Source: Dipteris shenzhenensis
Taxonomy: Eukaryota; Polypodiophyta; Polypodiopsida; Gleicheniales
Length of the DNA stretch: 64,000 nucleotides
Reading direction: 5' to 3' (one strand)
Assembly: GCA_047967505.1 (NCBI GenBank)
Contig: CM106539.1
The position numbers and the translations under genes are program-made. The notes beneath the pieces are model-generated. The model had not been told where the DNA came from, did no database searches, and worked only from the letters and a program-made list of their open reading frames with translations. Of this stretch, positions 8,661-18,409 are shown piece after piece (positions within the stretch are counted from its first letter, which is position 1; each line of letters starts with the position of its first letter).

Positions 8661-11600
8661 AGAATGAGCTTATGCAGAAATAGAGAATGAGCTTATGCTT
8701 CTCTCATTCTCTATTTCCGCATAAGCTCACGCATAAGCATGAGCTTATGCGGAAACTTAAGCATAAGCTCATGCTCATGCATGAGCATAAGCATGAGCGT
8801 ATGCTTATGCTTATGCTTAAGCATAGGCATCAGAAATACAGAAGGAGCTTATGCGGAAATAGAGAATGAGTTTCCGCATAAGCTTCTCTCATTCTCTATT
8901 TCCGCATAAGCTCATGCATAAGCATGAGCTTATGCGGAAACTTGAGCATAAGCTCATGCTCATGCATGAGCATAAGCATGAGCTTCTGCTTATGCTTATG
9001 CGGAAAGCATAGGCATCGGAAATAGAGAAGGAGCTTATGCAGAAATAGAGAATGAGCTTATGCTTCTCTCATTCTCTATTTCCGCATAAGCTTCTCTCGT
9101 TCTCTATTTCTGCATAAGCTCATGCATAAGCATGAGCTTATGCGGAAACTTGAGCATAAGCTCATGCTCATGCATGAGCATAAGCATGAGCTTATACTTA
9201 TGCTTATGCGGAAAGCATAGGCATCGGAAATAGAGAAGGAGCTTATGCGGAAATAGAGAATGAGCTTATGCTTCTCTCATTCTCTATTTCCACATAAGCT
9301 CACGCATAAGCATGAGCTTATGCGGAAACATGAGCATAAGCTCATGTTCACTCATGAGCATAAGCATAAGCTCATGCGGAAAAAGAGAAGGAGCTTATGC
9401 GGAAATAGAGAATGAGTTTCCGCATAAGCTTCTCTCATTCTCTATTTCCGCAAAAGCTCATGCATAAGCTCATGCTCATGTATGAGCATAAGCATGAGCT
9501 TATGCTTAAGCTTAGCTTAAGCATAAGCATAAGCATAAGCTCATGCTTATGCTCATGCAGAAACAGAGAAGGAGCTTATGCGGAAAAAGAGAAGGAGCTT
9601 ATGCAGAAATAGAGAATGAGATAAGCATAAGCTTCTTCATTCTCTATTTCCGCATAAGCTCATGCATAAGCATAGCTTATGCGGAAACTTAAGCATAAGC
9701 TCATGCTTATGCTCATGCGGAAAAAGAGAAGGAGCTTATGCGGAAAAAGAGAAGGAGCTTATGCGGAAATAGAGAATGAGAGAAGCTTATGCTTCTCTCA
9801 TTCTCTATTTCCGCATAAGCTCCTTCTCTTTTTCCGCATAAGCTCCTTCTTTTTTTTCCGCATGAGCATAAGCATATGCTTAAGTTTCCGCATAAGGTTA
9901 TGCTTATGCATAAGCTTCTCTCATTCTCTATTTTCGCATAAGCTCATGCATAAGCGTAACCTTATGCGGAAACTTAAGCATATGCTTATGCTCATGCGGA
10001 AAAAAAAGAAGGAGCTTATGCGGAAAAAGAGAAGGAGCTTATGCGGAAATAGAGAATGAGAGAAGCATAAGCTTCTCTCATTCTCTATTTCCGCATAAGC
10101 TCATGCATAAGCATAGCTTATGCGGAAACTTAAGCATAAGCTCATGCTCATGCATGAGCATAAGCATGAGCTTATGCTCATGCGGAAAAAGAGAAGGAGC
10201 TTATGCGGAAAAAGAGAAGGAGCTTATGCCGAAATAGAGAATGAGAGAAGCATAAGCTTCTCTCATTCTCTATTTCCGCATAAGCTCATGCATAAGCATA
10301 AGCTTATGCGGAAACTTAAGCATAAGCTCATGCTCATGCATGAGCATAAGCATGAGCTTATGCTTATGCTTATGCATAAGCATAAGCATAAGCTCATGCT
10401 CATGCATGCATAAGCATAAGCATAAGCATAAGCTCATGCTTATGCTCATGCGGAAAAAGAGAAGGAGCTTATGCGAAAAAAGAGAAGGAGCTTATGCGGA
10501 AATAGAGAATGAGAGAAGCATAAGCTTCTTCATTCTCTTTTTCCGCATAAGCTCATGAATAAGCATAGCTTATGCGGAAACTTAAGCATAAGCTCATGCT
10601 TATGCTCATGCGGAAGAAGAGAAGGAGCTTATGCGGAAAAAGAGAAGGAGCTTATGCGGAAATAGAGAATGAGAGAAGCATAAGCTTCTCTCATTCTCTG
10701 TTTCCGCATAAGCTCACGCATAAGCATAAGCTTATGCGTAAACTTAAGCATAAGCTCATGCTCATGCATGAGCATAAGCATGAGCTTATGCTTATGCTTA
10801 TGCTTAAGCATAAGCATAAGCATAAGCTCATGCTTATGCTCATGCGGAAAAAGAGAAGGAGCTTATGCATAAAAAGAGAAGGAGGAGCTTATGCGGAAAA
10901 AGAGAAGGAGCTTATGCGGAAATAGAGAATGAGAGAAGCATAAGCTTCTCTCATTCTCTATTTCCACATAAGCTCATGCATAAGCATAAGCTTATGCGAA
11001 AACTTAAGCATAAGCTCATGCTCATGCATGAGCATAAGCATGAGCTTATGCTCATGCGGAAAAAGAGAAGGAGCTTATGCGGAAATAGAGAATGAGAGAA
11101 GCATAAGCTTCTTCATTCTCTATTTCCGCATAAGCTCATGCATAAGCATAGCTTATGCGGAAACTTAAGCATAAGCTCATGCTTATGCTCATGCGGGAAA
11201 AGAGAAGAAGCTTATGTGGAAAAAGAGAAGGAGCTTATGCGGAAATAGAGAATGAGAGAAGCATAAGCTTCTCTCATTCTCTATTTCCGCATAAGCTCAA
11301 GCATAAGCATAAGCTTATGCGGAAACTTAAGCATATGCTTATGCTCATGCATGAGCATAAGCATGAGCTTATGCTTAAGTTTCCGCATAAGCTTATGCTT
11401 ATGCTTGAGCTTATGCATGAGCATAAGCATATGCTTAAGTTTCCGCATAAGCTTATGCTTATGCTTGAGCTTATGCGGAAAAAGAGAAGGAGCTTATGCG
11501 GAAATAGAGAATGAGAGAAGCATAAGCTTCTCTCATTCTCTATTTCCGCATAAGCTCATGCATAAGCATACCTTATGCGGAAACTTAAGCATAAGCTCAT

Positions 11601-12019
11601 GCTCATGCATGAGCATAAGCTCATGCTTATGCTCATGCGGAAAAAGAGAAGGAGCTTATGCAGAAAAAGAGAAGGAGCTTATGCGGAAATAGAGAATGAG
11701 AGAAGCATAAGCTTCTCTCATTCTTTTTTTCCGCATAAGCTCATGCATAAGCATAAGCTTATGCGGAAACTTAAGCATAAGCTCATGCTCATGCATGACC
11801 ATAAGCATGAGCTTATGCTTATGCTTATGCATAAGGCTTATGCTTATGCGTGAGCTTATGCGGAAATAGAGAATGAGAGAAGCTTATGCTTCTCTCATTC
11901 TCTATTTCTGCATAAGCTCCTTCTCTTTTTCCGCATAAGCTCCTTCTCTTTTTCCGCATGACCATAAGCATGAGCTTATGCTTATGCTTATGCATAAGCA
12001 TAAGCTCGTTGTTATCTAC

Positions 12020-12244
12020 GTAATGATTGGGAAAATTTCAATAAAGTCATTAAATGTTCCAACTCTGCTTTTGCTAAATCTTATGTTATTTCGGTATATT
12101 CATGCGGGAATGGAAGAGATTCTGGCAGATCATGTTCACCATGAAGTCACACGAAATCAGATCTTGATTCTCCTTAGAATCCTCTTGTATCGGGTAACAA
12201 CCGAAAGGGATTTCGTACTTCTATTCTTAGTATTAATTGAATGA
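12020..12244 (+). pseudogene. sdh4: sdh4-like fragment (succinate dehydrogenase subunit 4, mitochondrial)
   Basis: The reading frame contains [20 protein letters not shown] followed by a hydrophobic segment and a TGA stop at 12242. This matches my recollection of the conserved C-terminal end of plant mitochondrial SDH4, the membrane anchor of complex II (the EEILADYVHHEMTR-type motif). Only the last ~70 residues are present and there is no organellar context, so it is a non-functional nuclear copy. Confidence 0.7.
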
Positions 12245-12248
12245 CGAG

Positions 12249-12283
12249 GAGCCGTATGAGGTGAGAATCTCACGTACGGTTCT
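12249..12283 (+). ncRNA. Group II intron domain V remnant (rps12 intron)
   Basis: GAGCCGTATGAGGTGAGAAT and the following bases to ACGGTTCT fold as the canonical ~34-nt domain V hairpin. It lies about 40 bases upstream of rps12 exon 2, as in the plastid trans-spliced rps12 intron 1. It is a remnant, not functional here. Confidence 0.8.
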
Positions 12284-12321
12284 GTAGAGTGACACTGAAA
12301 CTGACTCATCTGTCAACTATT

Positions 12322-12415
12322 CTACAACTACACCAAAAAAACCTAACTCTGCCCTACGGAAAGTCGCCAGAGTTCGACTAACCTCCAAGTTCGAGATAAC
12401 GGCTTACATACCAGG
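12322..12415 (+). pseudogene. rps12: Plastid rps12 exon 2 fragment
   Basis: Translates as [20 protein letters not shown] followed by [11 protein letters not shown], matching plastid ribosomal protein S12 rather than the mitochondrial form. It is truncated after about 31 codons where the palindromic array resumes. Third positions are more GC-rich than in most seed-plant plastomes, which would fit a fern or lycophyte source. Confidence 0.85.
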
Positions 12416-13364
12416 TACCGCATAAGCTCCTTCTCTTTTTCCGCATAAGCTCCTTCTCTTTTTCCGCATGAGCATAAGCATGAGCTTATGCTTATGCTTA
12501 TGCACATGAGCTTATGCTTATGCTTATGCATAAGCATAAGCATAAGCTCATGCTTATGCTCATGCGGAAAAAGAGAAGGAGCTTATGCGGAAATAGAGAA
12601 TGAGAGAAGCATAAGCTTCTCTCATTCTCTATTTCCGCATAAGCTCACGCATAAGCATAAGTTCATGCTTATGCTCATGCGGAAAAAGAGAAGGAGCTTA
12701 TGCATAAAAAGAGAAGGAGGAGCTTATGCGGAAAAAGAGAAGGAGCTTATGCGGAAATAGAGAATGAGAGAAGCATAAGCTTCTCTCATTCTCTATTTCC
12801 GCATAAGCTCATGCATAAGCATAAGCTTATGCGGAAACTTAAGCATAAGCTCGAGCTTATGCGGAAAAAGAGAAGGAGCTTATGCGGAAAAAGAGAAGGA
12901 GCTTATGTGGAAATAGAGAATGAGAGAAGCATAAGCTTCTCTCATTCTCTATTTCCGCATAAGCTCATGCATAAGCATAGCTTATGCGGAAACTTAAGCA
13001 TAAGCTCATGCTCATGCATGAGCATAAGCTTATGCTTATGCTTATGCTTATGCTCATGCGGAAAAAGAGAAGGAGCTTATGCGGAAAAAGAGAAGGAGCT
13101 TTTGCGGAAATAGAGAATGAGAGAAGCATAAGATTCTCTCATTCTCTATTTCCGCATAAGCTCACGCATAAGCATAAGCTTATGCGTAAACTTAAGCATA
13201 AGCTCATGCTCATGTATGAGCATAAGCATGAGCTTATGCTTATGCTTATGCTTAAGCATAAGCATAAGCATAAGCTCATGATTATGCTTATGCTTAAGCA
13301 TAAGCATAAGCATAAGCTCATTCTTATGCTCATGCGGAAAAAGAGAAGGAGCTTATGCGAATGA

Positions 13365-13855
13365 GAGAAGGGGGAAATAGAGGAGGGGGGAATGAGAGAA
13401 GCATAAGCATAAGAGAATAAGAGGGAAAGGATATAGAGAATAAGAGGGAAAGGAAAGAGAGAAGGGAAAAGAGATGAGGGGTAAAGAGAGAATAAGAGAA
13501 GAGGGAAAAAAGAGAAGGGGGAAAAAGGAGAATAAGAGAAGGGGGAAGAAGGAAAGAGTGAGAGGGGAAGAGAGGGTTCCTACGCCCATCACTGCAGCTA
13601 GCGCTTAAGGCCAATGCAAATAACAAAAATAATAAATGGAAAAAAGAGGAAGCACTTACCTGAAAAAGTATGTCCCGCTCGGTGTAGTGGACTGGCCCTA
13701 CAAAAGAGAGAGTATGTCCGGCTCGGTGTAGTGGACTGGCCCTACAAAAGAGAGAAAACAACCCATTTTTTCAAATAAAATGTTAGTGGAAAGAGGAGAT
13801 TACAAAAGAAACTTAGCAAAACGCCCCGCGTTTCAGCGTTTTGGGTTTTAACCCA
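13365..13855. repeat. Purine tract and tandem duplication upstream of TNP2
   Basis: 13365-13600 is A/G-rich (GGGGGAAATAGAGG-like). At 13679-13756 a ~40-base segment beginning GCTCGGTGTAGTGGACTGGC occurs twice in tandem. No gene is seen. Confidence 0.6.
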
Positions 13856-13970
13856 CAGCGTCGCTATATAGCGACGCTTATTCGTCGCTATATAGCGACG
13901 TTTTTAATTAAAAACGTCGCTTTATAGCGACGGAACAGAGCGTCGCTATATAGCGACACTTACTGTCACT
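13856..13970. repeat. Family-1 palindromes upstream of TNP2
   Basis: Four copies of CGTCGCTATATAGCGACG or variants lie about 100 bases upstream of the TNP2 start, outside the usual subterminal location. They may let the accessory protein act on the TNP2 promoter as well as on the element ends. Confidence 0.8.
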
Positions 13971-14063
13971 TTTTTTATATGGCCTCAAGAGAAGCTCAAA
14001 CATGCTATTTTATAATTGTCAATATCTCCTCTTCATGCTTATGTTGTGATTTTATAAATGTAG

Positions 14064-17000
14064 ATGGAAGGGACGAGTGGAAGCTCATCCGATGATGCGC
14101 CAATGCCCGAGAGCACGAAGTGGCTTACGGAGAGGTTATACTGTCATTGCACTCATTGCAAGCGAGAAGTACGACATCAACGTTGTATTATCATGTGCCA
14201 CTTGCGGATGTATGGGGAGGAGCCGGAACCAATACCCCCCGTTGGTGTTGCACATGTGGATGGATCATTGGTAAGTCAAGGCTATTTAAGTTCGCAATCT
14301 TATTGTATACCAGGAAATAGAAGATCTTATATTTACACGAATGAGCTTATGACAGGATGAGGAGGGTGACGAGGGTACACATATACCTTCTCACTTTCAA
14401 CAAGACTATAGTCTCCCGGATGACGACGAGGGTATGGTCGACATGATGGATTCCATTTTTAGGGGCACTACATCCCACGTACACGTGATGTCAGAGTCTA
14501 AGGTCAAAATGCGAGAGTTGCAATCAACAAAATTGTACGAGGGTGCTAGGATGTCTAAACTACGTGCTTGTCTCTCAATCTTGAATCTACAAGTACAGTA
14601 TGGGTGGTCGGATACAAGTGTCTCGACGTTAATGAGGTTAGCCCTTGCATTAATTTAACTCATTATTTGGATATTGTTTGTTTTGAGAATCATCATTTGG
14701 ATAGTGTCTTTGTCATAGGTTGCTCCAGAAGATGTTGCCTGCACCAAATACCATGCCCGCATCAAGAGATGAAGCGAAAAAGATGCTAACAATGGTGGGT
14801 ATGGATTATGATACCATCCATGCTTGCCGTAATGATTGTATTCTCTTTCGTCGTGAGCATGGAGATTTGGCTAGTTGTCCAAAGTGTGGGGAACAACGAT
14901 ATAGAGATGACTTGCAGGGTGAGCGGATACCGGTAAAGGTCTTAAGACACTTTCCCATCATTGCAAGAATACAACACATGTTTCGATGCAACTCCATAGC
15001 GGAGTTGATGACATGGCATGCATCTCATCGGTCCACTGATCACACATTGAGGATTCCCGCAGATTGTACAGCTTGGAAGCACATAGATAATCAGTGGCCG
15101 GACTTTGTGAGGGAGCCACGCAACTTACATCTTGGGCTAGCCATGGACGGCGTGAATCCTTTCGGGTTACGCTCGACATCTTGGTCAACATGGCCCATAG
15201 TCGTGGTGAATTACAATATCCCACCATGGCTAACAATAAAAAAGGGACACCTCATGCTTGCACTACTTGTGCCAGGAAAGTACAAGGCAAAAAACATGGA
15301 CGTGTACATGGCACCTTTGATAAAGGAGTTACAGATATTATGGAGAGGAGTGCAGGTCTTTGATATTTCTAGAGCTCCTAGGCATACCAATGATATTTTG
15401 GTCAGGGGTATCTTGATGTGGACCATGCATGACTACCCAGGATATTGAGAGTGCGCAGGTACGTGGTTATGTCTTTACATGTACAATGAGGGATTATGCT
15501 TTTTTTACTCTCTTTTGCACGCATGTCTTGTACTAACATATTCATGCACGCGTGCAGGACTTGTTACAAGTGGGTACCATGCTTGTCCTGTTTATGGACC
15601 CGCTCTGAAATCGCTTGCACGCTACTCCAAACAAATGAGGAAAAATGTTTATGAAGGTCATGCTCGATACCTTCCGCTCGACCATCTCGCACGTGGAGGT
15701 CATCTTGATCCACCACCATCATATTTGAAGGCAAGTGATTGGATTCAAGCTTGGAGGGCAAATGGAGAGGAACCTCCTCCTGGTATGAAGAGGCTATCGA
15801 TCTTTCACGAGCTTCCTTATTGGGGTCAGTTACAAATCAATCATCTCTTGGATCCCATGCATATCTTCAAGAATGTGGGAGCTACCATTTGGGCACACTT
15901 GGTTGGTTCCAAGGACTCGAGAGGAGTGCGAGAAGACTTGCGTGCTATGAATAGGATGTCTCGTTTGTGGCCCCAAGTGCATGCTTCGGGAAAAGTTGTC
16001 CTCCCGAAAGCAACGTGGATCCTCTCTACGAGGGAGGAGGCAGCGATCAAGGCAGACATTGCCTCTTTTCAAACACCGACAGGGTACATGCGTTGCTTGA
16101 ATTGAGCATTTTCAAAGGACAATAAGCCTAGTGGCCTCAAGTCCCATGATTGGCACAAGGTCTTACAGGTATTCTAAGTAGAATTAGTGTACCGATAATA
16201 GTGATGCGTTAGCGTAATTATTATTATGTTATATTGTTGACATGACTTCATTGTTGCTTTGATAGTTCATCCTTCCAATTACAATAAAAGGGTGCTTACA
16301 AGAAGATGTTAGAAATGCTATATTCAAGATTTGTGGTATTGTGAGGTATGCTTACTATCAAATCGCATTATGTATTTTCTTAATGGACATGTGAAATAGG
16401 TGGATATCTCAAAAAGAGATCTCTATATCAAGCATCGAGAAGGCTAGGGTGGAATCCATCGAAGCCGTATGCTTGCTTGAGAAGCACTTTCCCTCAAGCA
16501 TTATGACAACTCAAGTCCACTTGCTTGTGCACATAGTTGATGAGGTGGCTATAGCAGGTACCGTTCATAATCGATGGATGTTTTTTCTCAAGCGGTTTAT
16601 GAAAACTTTAAAGGGGTTTGTAAGACAAAGAGCAAGACCGGAAGCAAGCATGGTAGAGGGATGGCTTGTGCAAGAGTCATTAGTATATATCACAGAGTTT
16701 CTTGCATCCACGGATCCTGATATGCCGCAAGCTTGGCACAACAAGGATGATGATCGCATCATTGGCGAGGTCCCCCAAGGAAAAGGGATTGAAAGAAAGA
16801 TGAGCGAAGAGCAAATGGAGAAATTCAATAAGTTTTGTATCCTCAATAGCCCTGAGATGCAGAAGTGGATTGAGAGATATGAAGTGGCCAAAGCAAAAAG
16901 AATAAATGCAAGGACGAGATTCAGAGTAATGTACAGGCGATCACAACCATATCCACGAGATCTGGCTCTTCTCCCTACTCACATGTCACTTGATTGGCTA

Positions 17001-18065
17001 CAACTGGCTCTACGTAAAGCCGAACATGATGGAGAGACAATAAACGAGCACGAGCGGGAGTTATCATCTGGATGTATGGTGCATGTAAGTTTCTTATCTC
17101 TTGACGTAATTAAGTAATTATTTGTGGAAATATATGCTATAAAATAGGTGCATCTTCATTGTTTTAATGATGCTCTTTTACAGTACAAAAAGTACAGTGC
17201 ATTATGGTCATATGGACGACATTTTCACATGGAACGCATCGATTCAAAGAGAGTCACGTATGATTATGGAGTCATGGCTAACTTCACACAAGATAGCTGA
17301 GCAAGTGCTTCGGATACCAATCTTCTCTCCTCACAGTTGGATTATTGTGGAACCATACGCGACATCTATGAAATTGATTTCAGACGATTTACTATTTTCA
17401 TTCTTCATGTAAAATGGTTTAGAACTACTTACAACGGTCCCCATGCGACAGTGAGAAAAGATAGTAGCGGTCTCTTTGCAATAGACTCCACCAAACATTG
17501 GACCGATGAAAGTGATACTTTTGTTCTTCCCGAGAACTGTGAGCAGGTGCATACTAATGATTTAATTAGTCGAAGCTTTCGTTTTTAAAGTCCATTGATA
17601 TATATATAATTGACGACATTTGGCACCCATCTTCAATATAGTTGGTTTTTCATCTGGATCGTTCTGATCCAAGATGGTGGTACGTGATCCAAGTTGCACC
17701 ACGAAGTAAGCAAATTTTTGAAGATCGAGATGTGGATATGGAGATGCCACTACCAATGCCGGATCCAATTGATGAATCTAGCGAAGAAGATGTAGATCAC
17801 CATATGAGGCAAGAGGAAGATGCGCATAATGACATTGCACGGGAGGAGGATGGAGATCACGATATTGACGAAGAAGACAACGATCATCAAGATCAATCAC
17901 CACACTTAAGCTTTATTGAAGAAGATGATCAAATACTTTTAGGTGAACGTACGATACTAGAGTACGATGATGATATAGGAGATCAACTCGGTATAGAGTT
18001 GGAGATATAGACTTGCTTGGCGCCTTAGACTTGGCTCAAGATGAAACAGTTGATGTAAATGCTCT
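14064..18065 (+). pseudogene. Family-1 TNP2 transposase, multiply disrupted
   Basis: Multi-exon CACTA transposase. The N-terminus MEGTSGSSSDD leads to the zinc-like LYCHCTHCKREVRHQRC motif. The catalytic exon (from ~14720) has IHACRNDCILFRREHGDLAS, CPKCGEQRY and LAMDGVNPFG (Transposase_21). DUF4218 follows (LVHIVDEVAIAGTVHNRWMF), then DUF4216 (DYCGTIRDIYEIDFRRF), then an acidic C-terminal exon. Disruptions: TGA replaces a conserved Gly codon at ~15446 and ~16104, TGA occurs at ~17298 where copy F has CAA, and there is a two-base insertion near 18008. It cannot encode a full transposase. Its neighbour ORF1 is divergent across the central array. Confidence 0.9.
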
Positions 18066-18242
18066 TATTTGATTTTTCTCATCTCAAACTTGGACATGAA
18101 TATATGAGCTTCAAAGGCTTGATGTACATGCTCTCATTTTTTTATTCTCTATGAGCTCAAACATGTATGAAAATTTAAAAAATTTTGTCATTGGAAAAAA
18201 CTAACTTTTAAGGCCTTTAAAAAAAAAAAAACGTCTCTGTAA

Positions 18243-18409
18243 AAACGTCGCTATAATATTTTGTCTCAGTGTCGCTATATAGCGACTTTTAGCAAAAGTC
18301 GCTATATAGCGACGATTTACGAAACCCGATTTTCATACCGACGATTAACGCTAAGCGGGCGCTAAACGTCGGTACGTAAACGTCGCAATAGGATCCATGT
18401 GTAGTAGTG
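18243..18409. repeat. Family-1 right subterminal repeats and terminus
   Basis: Several GTCGCTATATAGCGAC units and CGTCGGTA-type motifs end at TAGTG (18405-18409). The last 26 bases are the same as the terminus of copy F at 61658. Confidence 0.9.

Larger units (their letters stand above)
12007..12415 (+). other. Organellar DNA insert inside the array
   Basis: About 410 bases with no array words, flanked directly by array sequence on both sides. The left part encodes the C-terminus of a mitochondrial sdh4-like protein. The right part has a group II intron domain V and plastid rps12 exon 2. It is therefore a nuclear insert of organellar DNA, or of mitochondrial DNA already carrying plastid sequence. 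Confidence 0.8.
8660..13365. repeat. Hyper-palindromic central array of family-1 element
   Basis: About 4.7 kb built from a few eight-base words (GCTTATGC, GCATAAGC, GCTCATGC, GCATGAGC, GCTTAAGC, GCATATGC) and two spacers (GGAAATAGAGAATGAGAGAA and GGAAAAAGAGAAGGA). The first spacer meets its own reverse complement around GCATAAGC, giving ~48-bp near-perfect palindromes repeated every ~150-250 bp. Both strands stay open for long stretches because the words contain no stop codons. It is interrupted at 12007-12415 by organellar DNA. A degenerate counterpart occurs in copy E (43990-45090). It separates divergent ORF1 and TNP2. Confidence 0.9.
6328..18409 (+). mobile_element. Complete CACTA family-1 element nested in family-2 copy A
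   Basis: The left end reads CACTACAACGCATAGG and the right end, reverse-complemented, CACTACTACACATGG. Flanks are GCATGGA on the left and GGAGCAGG on the right, while the uninterrupted copy B reads GCATGGAGCAGG at ~22816. The 3-bp duplication GGA is therefore directly demonstrated, and the element is 12,082 bp. It carries divergent ORF1 (minus) and TNP2 (plus), an ~4.9-kb palindromic array between them, and an 18-bp palindrome (CGTCGCTATATAGCGACG) clustered at both ends and before TNP2. Both genes are damaged, so it is probably non-autonomous now. Confidence 0.95.

Noticed and set aside
12007-12415. Functional rps12 or sdh4 gene
   Set aside because: Both are 5' and/or 3' truncated and embedded in nuclear repeat DNA.
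9679-13364. Many ORFs rich in MRKLKHKLMLMHEHKHELML on both strands
   Set aside because: They are read-through of the palindromic word array, which has no stop codons in several frames; the same words give similar peptides on both strands.
8660-13365. CRISPR-like regular repeats
   Set aside because: No unique spacers, plant context, and the units are overlapping palindromes inside a CACTA element.
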